64,000 nt of DNA from Nezara viridula. Taxonomy: Eukaryota; Arthropoda; Insecta; Hemiptera; Pentatomidae. The first letter of the stretch is position 1. Each line of letters starts with the position of its first letter. The notes under the pieces are model-generated. The model saw only the letters and a list, made by a program, of their open reading frames with translations, was not told the origin of the DNA and made no database searches. The stretch spans positions 49,869,308 through 49,933,307 of the forward strand of contig OV725079.1 in the NCBI GenBank assembly GCA_928085145.1, written 5' to 3'. The position numbers and the translations under genes were made by a program. Of the stretch, positions 10,475-23,104 are shown piece after piece.

Positions 10475-11590
10475 CCAGCAAGTATTTGCTGTCTATTGCT
10501 TTGTTGTTGTTGCAAGTAGAGGTCGTGATGGCCGAACATGTCAAATCTTAAATTTAAACGTTCTCGAGTCTAGTGAAGCTGGTTCAAATCCGGCCTGGGC
10601 AGATTGAACAGATTCGGTGACAGACCCAAAGAATGAATCTCGACCTTCACACTCTGGTTAGAATAGATCTGAATGCACCTCTAGAACAAAACCTCCTTAT
10701 TCCATAGAATAAGGATATACATGGTGAACAAACAAAAAAAAAAAAATATTTCCAGCAAGTATTTGCTGTCTATTGCTTTGTTGTTGTTGCAAGTAGAGGT
10801 CGTGATGGCCGAACATGTCAAATCTTAAACTTAAACGTTCTCGAGTCTAGTGAAGCTGGTTCAAATCCGGCCTGGGCAGATTGAAATTTATTCGGTGACA
10901 GACCCAAAGAATGAATCTCGACCTTCTCACTCTGGTTAGAATAGATCTGAATGCACCTCTAGAACAAAACCTCCTTATTACATAGAATAAGGGTATAGAT
11001 GGTGAACAAAAAAAAAAAAACATTTCCAGCAAGTATTTGTTGTCTATTGCTTTGTTGTTGCAAGTAGAGGTCGTGATGGCCGAACATGTCAAATCTTAAA
11101 CTTAAACGTTCTCGAGTCTAGTGAAGCTGGTTCAAATCCGGCCTGGGCAGATTGAAATTTATTCGGTGACAGACCCAAAGAATGAATCTCGACCTTCTCA
11201 CTCTGGTTAGAATAGATCTGAATGCACCTCTAGAACAAAACCTCCTTATTACATAGAATAAGGGTATAGATGGTGAACAAAAAAAAAAAAACATTTCCAG
11301 CAAGTATTTGTTGTCTATTGCTTTGTTGTTGTTGCAAGTAGAGGTCGTGATGGCCGAACATGTCAAATCTTAAACTTAAACGTTCTCGAGTCTAGTGAAG
11401 CTGGTTCAAATCCGGCCTGGGCAGATTGAAATTTATTCGGTGACAGACCCAAAGAATGAATCTCGACCTTCTCACTCTGGTTAGAATAGATCTGAATCCA
11501 CCACTAGAACAAAACCTCCTTATTCCATAGAATAAGGGTATAGATGGTGAACAAACAAAAAAACATTTCCAGCAAGTATTTGCTGTCTAT
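10471..11590 (+). repeat. Tandem array of four SINE-derived units, period about 271-276 bp
   Basis: Units begin with TTTCCAGCAAGTATTTG at about 10471, 10747, 11022, 11292, with a partial fifth start at 11564. Each has a ~42-bp linker rich in TTG triplets, then a complete tRNA-Leu-like SINE with box B GGTTCAAATCC and an A-rich tail. The units are nearly identical. The shared linker shows that amplification was by tandem duplication rather than by independent retrotransposition. The minus-strand frames at 10847-11092 and 11118-11366 are shadows of these repeats. Confidence 0.9.
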
Positions 11591-11723
11591 ACATCATTAT
11601 TGTTCTATATATCATTAATTTATGGAGATACCCCTAATATGCTGAAATAATTGTTTATATACCTTGTACTCAGAAAAGAATTTTATTTCATATTTTTTTT
11701 TTTAATAATTCGGAGCTTCATTC

Positions 11724-11925
11724 AAATACTTCTGTTATTTTTATACATTTTTAGTAGCATATTCTGATTTAAAACTACAATAATTCGATGTTAGAATTGT
11801 AAATGTCACACCATCTTTTGAGTATTTGCATTATACCAACAACCTTCATGTATAAAGTGTTGGAATTATAGGTAAGTATGGGTTGGTATGGGTACCACCA
11901 TCCTATATTGAATTAATACCACATT
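11724..11925 (-). repeat. Right arm of the ~200-bp inverted repeat
   Basis: Reverse complement of 10281-10474. Together the arms enclose about 1.25 kb: the SINE array and about 130 bp of single-copy A+T-rich sequence (11591-11723). Confidence 0.88.
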
Positions 11926-12619
11926 GATTAGGGGATGATGGAAGGAATATAATAAAATATATTTTAATACCTTTCGGGTTCAAATTCACTAAACTATGTA
12001 CTAAAGTATGTGTGTCACTCTTTAGACAAGAATGAAACTCAACCATATCTCTTAAAATATTTTCCCCCTCCCTTCAATATATTATATTAATAATATAAAT
12101 ATAGATAAATAGCCAACCTATTTTATTTTTTAGTAAAATAATTTTATTTATTATTTATGGTTACCGATAGAAATTGATGCCGACCTGAATCCCGTTCGGA
12201 TAGCAAACCGATCTCCCTCTGCTCTGTGGAATAGAAACGACTACCAGCCAACTAAGCACGACGCAGAGCTATTGCTTCAATTTGTCTGGAGTTGGCTAAT
12301 TGGCTTCCTGCTGTTCCAGATTTCTAGAGCTTGCCGAGTAATTTTTATAAATCTCAGGTTTCATACACACGGTAAAGATTTATTAGTGCTATAGCAGTTA
12401 ATTAAAAGAAAATCAAGTGATGTGAATGTTGACCGATATCGACACTGGATCGTTTATATTTCGAGTTCATTGTTTTGAAATAGCTATTTTCCGTTTATTC
12501 AACGATTCAAAAGGCAAACGTTAAAGTTGATGATATATATATAGTATGTAATGTAGTATGAACGTGGGGTAAAGGCTGGAGTCGGGGCTCCCTTGCTGAT
12601 TGTAAATATTGTAAGTATA
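11926..12619. other. Intergenic DNA with a GC-richer block (12160-12340)
   Basis: Mostly A+T-rich. The block at 12160-12340 has higher complexity and G+C, carries a TAATTGG site and shows no frame or repeat match. It could be a conserved noncoding element. Confidence 0.35.
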
Positions 12620-12897
12620 AATGTTTTTCTTTTTAATATATTTTTTTATCTATTTATTTCTTTTACTTATAATTTATTTAATTTGTTACGAATTTCTGCA
12701 TTTTATTTAATTTTGACTTCAAGTTACATTTATTTAGTTTTATAGTTTTTGCTTTTGATATATATTTTTTATTTTGTTATTTTTCTTTTTTATTGTATTG
12801 TATATATAGTATGCATTTGCTTCACCCAGCTTCAGTACTCGTGGCCTTAAGTGTGGCAAAATGTATCGTTTCTCAATAAAACGACCTAAAAAAATAT
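12620..12897 (+). mobile_element. LINE 3' end, family B copy 1
   Basis: It shares its sequence with 57805-58083: T-rich stretches, TTGTATATATAGTATG, then CCTTAAGTGTGGCAAAATG, TTTCTCAATAAAACGA and an A-rich end. AATAAA lies at 12875-12880. The end resembles the family A 3' end (GTGACAGAATATTG, TTTCTAAATAAA), so the two are probably related non-LTR families. The coding region is missing. Confidence 0.65.
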
Positions 12898-15800
12898 AGT
12901 ATGAAGATAATAACTTTATTAATCAATTCCATTTTTATTGCCATCTTAAGGGTTTTGCAGGACGATCTTCAAAGATTTGACTCACTTTAAGATTGATTGT
13001 ACTGTTTTGACAACGCTGAGTATTTCTTCTTATTGTTTTGAAGTGGAGATAATCAAATCTTATATTCAATGTATGTATAGACGCAGACTTCGGGGGTGGG
13101 GAGGGGAGATCGTTCTCCTCTAATAAAAATAGAGAAGGTGAGAGAATATCTTTTCGTCCCATTCTCCATCTTTATTTCGAAGAACAAAAATAATATAAAC
13201 AAAAATTAATCTACATGAATGAATAAAATATGTAAAATAAAATTTATTAAATACGAAAAGTCGACAGAATGGCTAAGCTGAGATTTTTTTCCATGGAAAA
13301 GTAACGTATTCAGGTCAGGATACACCTTATCACCTAAAATCTCATCAACTTGTTTTAAATTGTTCTTCTTCATTTTTCCAATATAAATTATGTTATGAAC
13401 ATTAATGTAGTATGAAATCATATGTTTTAGCATGGGCATAAATTTTACGTTAGATCTTGGATGAAAGGACTTTAGCCGAAGTTCTCGGTCTGGAAATGAA
13501 TTTACAGCCTCATTAAAATGACTTCAGTGGTCGCTCTCTTATAAAAGTAATAACTATTTAAAATATATGGGCATAAAGGAAACGGATAACTAAATATTGG
13601 ACTGAAAATGATATAAATACAACAACAAAAATCAGGTCTTTAATTTTGACATATATTCTACATTGAACGCTAACGAACTACAAAACTCAGATCACAAAGT
13701 GTCTGTTATGAGCTAAGAAATTATATATTGTTCGTTAAAAGAATGAGTTTTGGAAAATTACATTCCAAATGAGACAGCATAAGAAATTAAACACATTTCT
13801 TGCTTTACTATTTCCCTAGAACCAGGGTTAACCAAAAGGAAGCTGCAAGTTGCGTCATAAAAATTCTTGAGGGGTATGGGTTCGATTGTACCCGATTTTG
13901 AACTTTTTTGGGGTCACATTTTGACACGGCTGTGAATGGAAACCCGATTTCCATATTATTGTAATCTTATTCGCTTGCATGTAAATATCTCAAATCCGAT
14001 TGTCTATCCGTTTCACGATCGGTTGATTAACATATTCCAATTTGATATAGCACGAAAATGCTCGTTTTGTTGTCTTAGACCTAAATTGCGCGGTTTTGAT
14101 TTTTACCGAAGTTAACGTCTAGTCCCTCGTCAAAAATTACCCCGAGTGGATTCAATGGGAGATTTACTCCATGTGAACAACCATTGAGGGGTACAGAATC
14201 AACACTAATATTTGAATGCTTGAAAATCTCAAATTTTGTTGTGTATTTCTAAAGATTTCTAAAATTTCTTAGGGATTTCATGTTCAATTTTTCATTTCAG
14301 TTATAAATTAATATTTTAAGGATTTGTGCGGGGCTGCGGTCAGTATTTAATCCTATGATAATAAAGTGTTATATACGGACTGCATCCCCCTCCTCTCCAA
14401 CCCCCCAACACGCCATTATAAATTTTTATTTTTTTTAAATGAAAACTTCTATAGACGCGTTTTGCACTATTTTTGTGGAGAGTGAATAGATTGAGTGTAA
14501 AAAGTCTCACATCCCCGTTTTGTAAAAAGTCGGCTGGGGTCGACTAATTGAAGTGTTTTTGCATATATATTGAAATATCTCGAAAATTAAAAATTTTACT
14601 TGCAAATTGTTAGCGAGGGAAATGTTCACCATTTCATCCTTTGTAATAGACTATTATTCAAAATTGTATCTTAACGCGAGGCCGTGTTAGGGAGGCGAAA
14701 AAGAAAAAATAACTAAAACTAAACGATAACGAGCTTTATTGAAAATATGAATTAAAATATCTTAGAAATTAAAAATAGGACCTGCATACTGTAAACGAGG
14801 GAGTTCTTTAGCATTTCATCCTCTTGATAATGAGCTATCCACACATATGTTATTACAGTAAGACTCGAAATCGGTTTTGTACCAAATATAAGCTCCTGTC
14901 AGGCTCAAATACCATGAATGCGGTACCGTTGGATTCAGAATTTCACGAGGGATTAGCGAATCGTATTCTCCACTTTTGTTTAAGACATAGGCTTCCCATC
15001 CACACGACCTCACACTAATTGTAGTACTGTCGTTGAATAAAAGTCTCATTTCGTCGACTTGAGGCCTCAATGATCGAGAAAGGAGAAGTTTATATTATTT
15101 ATCGATGGTGTTTTTGATCGGCAAGCCATATTATCGTCAATTCTTCACCAAATCTCAAGAATGAGCCACCAATTTCGAAGGCTTCCTTCTCCTTCAGGCG
15201 GGCAAAATAGTCCAATCAACTCGCAAATTCAGGCAAACAAGTTATGAAAGAAAACACACTTTATTTGCGAATAACTAAAAAATTACACACTTTTCCCTAA
15301 ATTACTAGATTACTAAATTCCCTACAAAAGGAAAAAAAAATCATCAAAATCGGACAACTTTTAGCAAAGATACAGCTTATTGAAATATTGATTCCAAACA
15401 TTAATGGAGATTTAAAATAATTTTTGTTTTCTTTGTCGTTTATATTTATCTATAAAGTAACAATTGATTTCTTTATTTTTTGATACGTGGCATTATTGTT
15501 TTTCTTAATAATCAGACATTTGAAAATAATATGCTGTGCGAATTTTTTGCACGGGCCTACTAGTTATTAATAATTTATAATTTATATTTTATATTATTAA
15601 TCTCGCTTTGTTGATGTTTTCATAAGCACTCACCATAGTTGTATTTTTTAGCTACTTATTATTATAAATCTGAAGCTAAACACAATGTTTATTCAGATTT
15701 CGATTTATTAATACAATAAATCAAACAAAGTAGATGATTTTTGCACGTTTTTAGGTGATAATTATACTATGTACATATTTTGTTTTGTTTTTTTTTGCCC

Positions 15801-16087
15801 GATTTTGGACATTTTGAGTTTTTTCTGCTCCTCTTACAGATTTTTACCGCACATTTATGAATTTTTGTGTTGAAATATAAATTTGTGTTTCATTTTACAT
15901 AAACTTTCAAACAAGAAAGAAGAAAGAATATACTACATCAAGTATAATCATCAGTCAACTACAATTTTTTTTTAAAATTTCTTTTGGTGGTACAGTTCTT
16001 GAGGAAATTAGTGCAATGCATTTTTTTGGAGGAAGGAAGTTTACTTTGAATTTATTTATCAGCAATATTATTGTTGAATATGTATTA
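12898..16087. other. A+T-rich intergenic DNA with a diverged direct repeat (14560-14850)
   Basis: No supported gene. Opposed frames at 14816-15070 (-) and 14824-15018 (+) overlap and neither resembles a known family. Segments near 14562-14660 and 14745-14845 share the order 'AAATATCT', 'GAAATTAAAAAT', 'CGAGGGA' and 'CATTTCATCCT' and look like a diverged duplication of about 180-bp period. Nothing else is seen. Confidence 0.4.
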
Positions 16088-16660
16088 GCCCGTGGTACAG
16101 ACCCCTTTTTTTTTTTATCGAATTATTAACATCCGCCTGATACTATGTAAATAATTTCATCTAATCGTAACCTACAACTATTTCATTTACGAAAACTCTT
16201 GGAATTGGGGCGTTTTCAATCTGGAGGGGGACAAACTTTGTCTTTTTAACTAGGTGATAAAAACTCGTAAATACACATTTGCTTTCTACTTGGATCGTAA
16301 GATGATTTGATAACAAAATCGATAAAAAGGTGGTCTACAAAAATATTGGGCCGTTTGTCCTATATAACCTCGTTATTTTGTAGGTCACGACAAACGGCTT
16401 AATATTTTTGAAGGCTATCTTTTTTCTCGTTTTTGTGATCACATTATCTTCGAACCAAATAAAAAGCAAATGTGTATTTACGAGTTTTCAGTACCTAATT
16501 AAATAGACAAAGTTTGCTCCCCCCCCCCTCTAGATTGAAAACCGCTCCAATTCCAAGAGTTTTTGGAAATAAAATAATTGTAGGTTACGATGAGATGAAA
16601 CTATTTACGTAGTTTCAGAGGGATGTCAATAATTCGATAAAAAGGTGTCTGTACCACGGC
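16088..16660. mobile_element. Palindromic foldback element with ~270-bp arms
   Basis: Left arm 16088-16360 and right arm 16389-16660 are near-complete inverted copies separated by only 28 bp. The outer ends read GCCCGTGGTACAGAC and GTGTCTGTACCACGGC. No coding capacity, no clear target duplication and no hammerhead-like core were found. It is probably a foldback or hairpin MITE; the superfamily is unknown. Confidence 0.8.
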
Positions 16661-18184
16661 ATATATGTTTTCCCCCTCTTTCAGCGAAAGAGCACCAATC
16701 GGAAAAACAATATACATTTTTTCCAATTTATAATTTTCTAACTTAGGTTAATAGCGCCGCTATTTGCAATTTAACCAGGGAGAAGCTCTTGATATATGAT
16801 GTTTTACCATTAGAGATACTATTAATAGCAAGATTTATCCGTTGCGAGAACTGGTGCCGTATTAATAGCCTTGTAAACGTTGTGTGTCAGTCCCACGACA
16901 CGATCATACAAAGGTCAACCCCTGGGGTCAATAACTAACTGATCCTGGGGTCTGTGAGCCCTGCCCACTCCCGTTGTTGTGGTTCTAATAATATATAAAT
17001 TGCACAATTAAGTCCCCCTAACACGGTCAATTATTATATATTAGTTATATGATTTCAAATATATCGATCGTCTGAGGTGTATATTGCAACAATAATATTG
17101 AAACTTTTTAGAGGCACCTTCATTGATATTACATCGATATTATTGGCCGTTTAAGTGGTGCTTTATTATTATTAATTATTATATAATATGAAACAGTTAT
17201 TATTTATCTTTTGTTTCTGAGTACGTTGATAGGTTCTAAGAGTAAAAAAAATTTTGTTAAATGTTAAATATCCACATCCTTTCCAAAACTTGTTTGATTA
17301 TAGTGATGGATTATATGTTAATGTTTTTATAATTTATTGAACCGTTTTATTTTTTAATTACTGTATTTAAACTTAATGTATTCATATTTTTTTTTCTTCT
17401 GATGAAAGTGGCAATAAGCAAGTGTGGTGGTAAACAATGACAAGCAAGATGCATTTCAAGCATGGGGAGAATAATGTCCAGTAGTGTACTGATTTTTATT
17501 AATATTTAAAAATACAAAATAAAACATATTGATCATGTTTTATCAACTTATTGATAAGAATTTCAAATGAAATATTATATATAAGTTCTAAATTTAAATG
17601 GGAACATTATTTTTTACAAAGCATTTTTTTTTTCATCAAACAGTAAATTGATATAGTATTATAAATATCCTTGATGAGTTATGTTTTTTTTCAATCTTTA
17701 TCTGTGATAGAATCTTGACAATTGTAAAAAAAAACATTACTTTTCCCCAGTAATAAAAAATAACTAAATAAAATAAATCATCCTTAACTAAAAGACTTTT
17801 CTTCCTGAGTAATGCCTAGAACTGAGCAGAATGAAATTAAAAATTTTGACAGGAGGACAACCTTAATTTTTTCGCCCATTCATTGATTACCTTCCACTGA
17901 TAAAATTCAACAGTTTTAATTTAACAGATTGTAAGTATTAAATATTATATTCCGGTGTCATTTTAAGAAAAACAATAAAAAAGCAGAAACTAATATTTAA
18001 TTAACTAAAAAATTAAATTTTGTTCAAAAATACCTGGATTCTGTATTTTTTCGCTGCCATGTTCTCCAATCTCTTCTCCATATTCCTGGTCATGGAGCCA
18101 AGAGGCTAAAGAAGGTTTTATGATACAAAAAAATAACCTCTTTTTGTCATTATTTTTTTTTTTTTATCTTTTCATACTTATTTG
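16661..18184. other. Intergenic DNA with a GC-richer block (16740-16985)
   Basis: The block at 16740-16985 is more complex than its surroundings and includes AAAGGTCAACCCC and CTGGGGTCAATA, two nuclear-receptor-like half-sites. It has no reading frame. The remainder is A+T-rich with nothing recognised. Confidence 0.35.
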
Positions 18185-18837
18185 CCTTTAGACCAATTTA
18201 ATACGTAATCAAAACTAGTCTTTGATCAATATTTTTTCATGAACGTTTCGTGGAATCTTTGACCCCCTCATCAGCAACTAAAATTATACAATTAATATAT
18301 AAACCAGACGTATTTAACATTAAAATTTTTTTGTTTTAATATAAATTATTTTATATTGATTTATTAAAATAATAATTTACTTAGATAATACATACCCCAA
18401 AATTAGGTAAATCACAGTTATTAATAACATATTTGGAACCAAGTTATAAAATATAACAATTTATATTTTAACCATCTTCTAACCACAACTCTAAATGCAA
18501 TTTAACAGTTATAGTTTTATTTAACAGTTTAACAGTTTTATTTAACAGTTACAGCCATTGAACAACTTTTTTATTAATATCTGCGACTTACCCAACTTTT
18601 TGGGGCTAGTATGTTAGTAAATTATTATTTTAAGAAACGAATATAAAATAGTTTGTGTTAAGACAAGCAATGTAACTTATTTTAATATTTTAAATTTTAA
18701 AAATTAAATTTAAAAATTAGGCCCTCTAATATACTAATCGTATTATTTTACTTGCTGAAGAGTCATACAAATATTCCCTGAAACGTTCATGAATAAATAG
18801 TGAAGAAGGACTAGATGTTATTAAATTGACCTAAAGG
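18185..18837. mobile_element. Inverted-repeat element 2 with outward hammerhead-like motifs
   Basis: Terminal arms at 18185-18277 and 18751-18837 are inverted copies. Each holds a hammerhead-like core facing outward: minus strand CTGATGAG at 18267-18274 with CGAAAC at 18245-18250; plus strand CTGAAGAG at 18755-18762 with TGAAAC at 18779-18784. The interior is A+T-rich with short TTAACAGTT repeats near 18505-18553 and has no coding sequence. The plan matches the 7.5-8.1 kb element, although the sequences differ. Confidence 0.72.
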
Positions 18838-18909
18838 AAAATACGAGTGAAAAAATATTATAGAATAAATGTCAGAATTAGACAATCGAAAATATTGATT
18901 TATTCTAAC

Positions 18910-19099
18910 GTTTTTTTTTTTTTTTTTGGCCTCCTCTTTCTTGCCTTTAATGCTAAACGGATTTTTTTCCGGGATGGGGGAGAGAGTAGTGGAATTATGC
19001 CGAGTTTAAAGTCCCACCAAGCACCGGGATTTAAACTGATAATTATTTTTATTCGCGGAGCTGTGCACACGCGTCAACCCGCTCGGCCACCCCGCTCTC
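18910..19099 (-). mobile_element. tRNA-derived SINE, minus strand
   Basis: The minus strand starts GGGGTGGCCGAGCGGGTTGA, a typical box A of the Ser/Leu type, and has a box B-like AGTTTAAATCCCGG about 60 nt downstream. A body of about 100 nt follows and ends in a long poly(A) (T run at 18910-18927). Both internal promoter boxes and the tail are present, so it reads as a near-complete SINE. No target duplication could be fixed. Confidence 0.8.
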
Positions 19100-20189
19100 T
19101 AATTTATCATATCATATCTTGTATTTTGATGTACTCAAACTACACTCTAAACATACTTTGAGTCATATGGTATGTCAAAGATAATTGTATATTTTTTTCA
19201 GAGTAGAAATTTTGTTTATATTCCTCCTGCTTCGGTATATGATAAAGCAAATTAATTTACTGTAAATAATAATCATTTTATTTGCGCGTTCTGTAATGCT
19301 TCGTTCTCAAGACGCCTAGTATTAATGCTCTACTTGATGACAGTTTGAGTGTTGTTCCTCTTCTCTTATCTTAATTGCACAGTAATAAGATCAAGTGAAC
19401 TTTAATTTATAATTGCATATTTGATTAACATTAGAGATAGTAGATAAGGAGATGATGATAGGAAGGGGACCGTTTCCCTCAGCCAAGGAACAGTTATAAT
19501 TCATTTACGCCCCTGAAATTATTCAGATTGTAGGTTCGTTTTTCTGCTCTTGATAATCGTCGGTGTAAATCTCTTCGTAACCCTGGTCGTCCTCTGGTTC
19601 GTCTGGGAACAATGCAGTTTCTTTCTTTGACCAATAGCGTTGGAATCGTTTGGATTAAACAATATTTTTTCCTATCACTATGAATGTTTGGAATAGAAAA
19701 GAAATAAATTGAATCATCAGTTTCCTATCAATTTGGCAGTGACCATAAACATCAAATTTGCATACAAATTCCATGGTAAAACGAATGCAATGCTCTTTGG
19801 TTGGTCGCAAGGTTGGTGTTTGTTTATTCTCCTAAGTTGAAACTCAAAACACTTAATGTTTACACTTGACTAATAATAATGTTAATAGATATAAAAATAC
19901 CCGTAAATGTAAGAAACAGTAAAAACGTTCAGTACTCGAGTGTCACCATGTCGCAGGTGTATCTAGATGATTTTTATAATTCGAATTTCCATACTCCGGT
20001 TTGTTTCGAAGCGACAATTAGAGGATTCATACATTCATATTAGAATTTAATAGAATATAATACAAAATAATTTTACTACAAAAAAAAAAGAAGAAAACGA
20101 ATCTGATAGTAAAAATTGTCTGAGTATTTAAATGACGAAAAATATGTAAATACATCATTATGAGTAATATGTAATTAAATCATAAAACT
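19100..20189. other. Intergenic DNA with a short exon-like acidic frame (19500-19640, -)
   Basis: The minus strand at about 19520-19635 reads KKETALFPDEPEDDQG, continues with an acidic Tyr-rich run and then stops. Another frame is open over the same bases, so coding is doubtful; a degraded retroelement linker is as likely. The rest is A+T-rich with nothing recognised. Confidence 0.25.
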
Positions 20190-20590
20190 TTAGCGAGTAT
20201 CTGGCTGTTTTTGGGACAGGAATTGAAATAGGAGGGTTTTAATAGTAGATATGGAGGGGAATGCGGAATTTAAAAAAAAAAAAAGGAATTCCAGAAATTA
20301 ACAGAGCAAGCTATGAAGGAGTTTTGGAATAAGACAGATCTGTGTGAGGGAGTGTAAAGATCAAAAGGCCGAGATCTTGTGAAAATGAAATGGACTTGAA
20401 TTGAAGAAGGTTGTACGCTTAAGAAGGACAATGATTGTTGATTATTTGATAGAGGAACGTACTTAGGAAATATTGTCTTCGGAAGGAAGGTAAGAGCAGT
20501 GATGAGAGACATGTGAGTATCTCAGGGCACCAATTGTAAATTACGCACAAATCTTACGCAGCTGTTATTCTGGTAATCTATGATGATAGA
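20190..20590 (-). pseudogene. Non-LTR retrotransposon RT C-terminal remnant
   Basis: The minus strand reads NSCVRFVRNLQLVP, then a frame with the PSHRSVLFQNSFIACSVNFW motif, N-S, and after an A-run indel a short tail ending FLSQKQPDTR and stop. This is the usual C-terminal region (CVRFI..., ...SF...WNSLP..., final hydrophobic helix) of Jockey/CR1-type LINE polyproteins. The A run at 20271-20284 breaks the frame and there is a stop after LQLVP. Confidence 0.72.
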
Positions 20591-20619
20591 AGTACAACAC
20601 AAAGTGTTCTGAGTTAATT

Positions 20620-21050
20620 ATTGAATGGAATAGAAAAGGAACTTTATTCTGGGACGAAGTCCCTTAAGAATAACACAATGATACAGAAAAAAAAATACTT
20701 CTAGCCAGAATTATTACATTAAATAACAGATACATAATAAATCTTAAGAGTACTAATAATATATGCAAAATCAAACAATGATACTATAGCAAAATACTTA
20801 AAATACATACAATACTAATAAGATATGATACAGAATAATACCTTTAAAAAATAAATAGAAAAAAGAAAGGAAAACAATAAATGAAAAATATATTCCTCGG
20901 ATAGATGAGCACCAATTAAAAAAAGATAGAGTAAAAAGTAAAAGATAAAGGAATAAAGAATTATGTATTCAATCTTAGTAATAATTATAACACATATAAT
21001 AAGAAAATAAATAAATAAATTTTAAGAGCAAAAATGCTAGTAGAACAGAA
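20620..21050 (-). mobile_element. LINE 3' end, family C copy 1
   Basis: The minus strand ends GACTTCGTCCCAGAATAAAG and TTCCTTTTCTATTCC, matching the plus-strand copy at 39200-39560 (ACATCGTCCCAGAATGAAG). Upstream is a long A+T-rich 3' UTR. No coding part survives. It abuts the RT remnant at 20190-20590 but is not its own 3' end, because it lies upstream of that coding sequence. Confidence 0.65.
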
Positions 21051-21154
21051 CCGCCATGCCATGAAAAATAAAAATAAGTTCCTACATACAAGTAGGTATA
21101 CACAAGCCCCTCAGAAGGAAAACGAAATATATATGCACAAACAAACACATGTAT

Positions 21155-21999
<845 letters not shown>

Positions 22000-22560
22000 T
22001 ACTTGCCACGAAAGCGACGAGGAAGATGAATTAAGGAGCTGTAGAGACCAGGAAAATAACTTAAGAAGAACTTTCTAATACCCTCCTGGACGGTCAGCAA
22101 TAAGTTAGTAGGACGATACATAGACAGCTTTGAGCTTGATTCCATCGGAGCATAAAGAGATCCCTACGGAGAAAATATAACTGATCAATGTCGCTTATGT
22201 AAAAAACCAATTGATTCGATCCGGCTTATACCGACGGTGTGTCAAGCGTTGGCAGGTAAAGAATACCTTTTCAGGCACAATAACCTGGCCAAGATTATCC
22301 ACCATACCCTGGCCTCATTAAGTATAACAAGATAGCTGACCAGGTCCATATTATTGGTTCGAGTCAAAAAAATAAAAATAGAGTAATTTATTGTGATCGT
22401 CCATTAATATCGGTAGAACGATATCAGATAGAATCAAGATTTGAGCAGCGATGAGCTCGATGGACAGTTTTTTAGACTGTATCCATATATAGGTTACCCG
22501 ATTGTGATCTCCAGCAATGGTTTCAGTCTAGACGTATTGGATAAGTATTTGAAGCTATCA
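22000..22560 (+). pseudogene. Non-LTR retrotransposon C-terminal domain remnant with zinc motif
   Basis: The plus strand reads DQCRLCKKPIDSIR, then C-Q-A, then LAGKEYLFRHNNLAKIIHHT, and after a frameshift KYNKIADQV. A later frame reads VIYCDRPLISVERYQ. This order (CX2C finger, LA...Y..RHN...IH, then an I.WDRPI.TDR-like block) is the C-terminal region of LINE polyproteins common in insects, in which the last block usually precedes an NRPDI motif. Several stops and shifts show that it is dead. The clade is not fixed. Confidence 0.65.
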
Positions 22561-23104
22561 TAAAAAACTGTTGAAAGAAAGGCAGAAAGTATTACTCCTC
22601 AGCACAGCGAATTCGCTTGAAATGTTTTTAAATATAGTTTAACATTTGAGCCTCTTGATTCGAGGCAGGTAGGTGAATATATTTGACGAAAGCCCAGAAA
22701 GTATGAAATTCTAAAATGATAATAAGTAAATAACATATAAAGTGAAGCCATTCTGAAAAACTTTTTTATTGTTTTTAGGGTCATTTATTTGTAAATAATT
22801 GGAGAAAAGAGAGGAAGAACTTTTTCCACCTTTACTCCTCTGCGCAACCCAATAAAATCTCTGGAAGATTGAAAGAGGATTCTCCCTATGGACTCTTGAG
22901 GCAAGGGTTTGGACACTCTTGATGGACTGTCAACACCAAGGAAGACAGATGAAGTGCTCCTGTGATTTCCCGAAATCTGTTAGCAGCATTTAACTCTACT
23001 ATGTTGTTGGATTGATGCTTATCCTGTGTTTACACTTAGATCAGTCATTGTATTGGCTGTGTATCGAATAATTAAAAGTACTCAGAAGGAAGAGAAATAA
23101 GAAA
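22561..23104. other. Unassigned intergenic DNA
   Basis: The stretch 22800-23000 is somewhat GC-richer, with no recognisable frame or repeat. Confidence 0.35.

Noticed and set aside
10847..11366. Two similar minus-strand frames of 81-82 codons
   Set aside because: They are antisense readings of adjacent SINE array units, not a gene family.
10471..11590. CRISPR-like regularly spaced repeats
   Set aside because: Units are ~273 bp, nearly identical throughout, with SINE promoter boxes; there are no unique spacers and the genome is eukaryotic.
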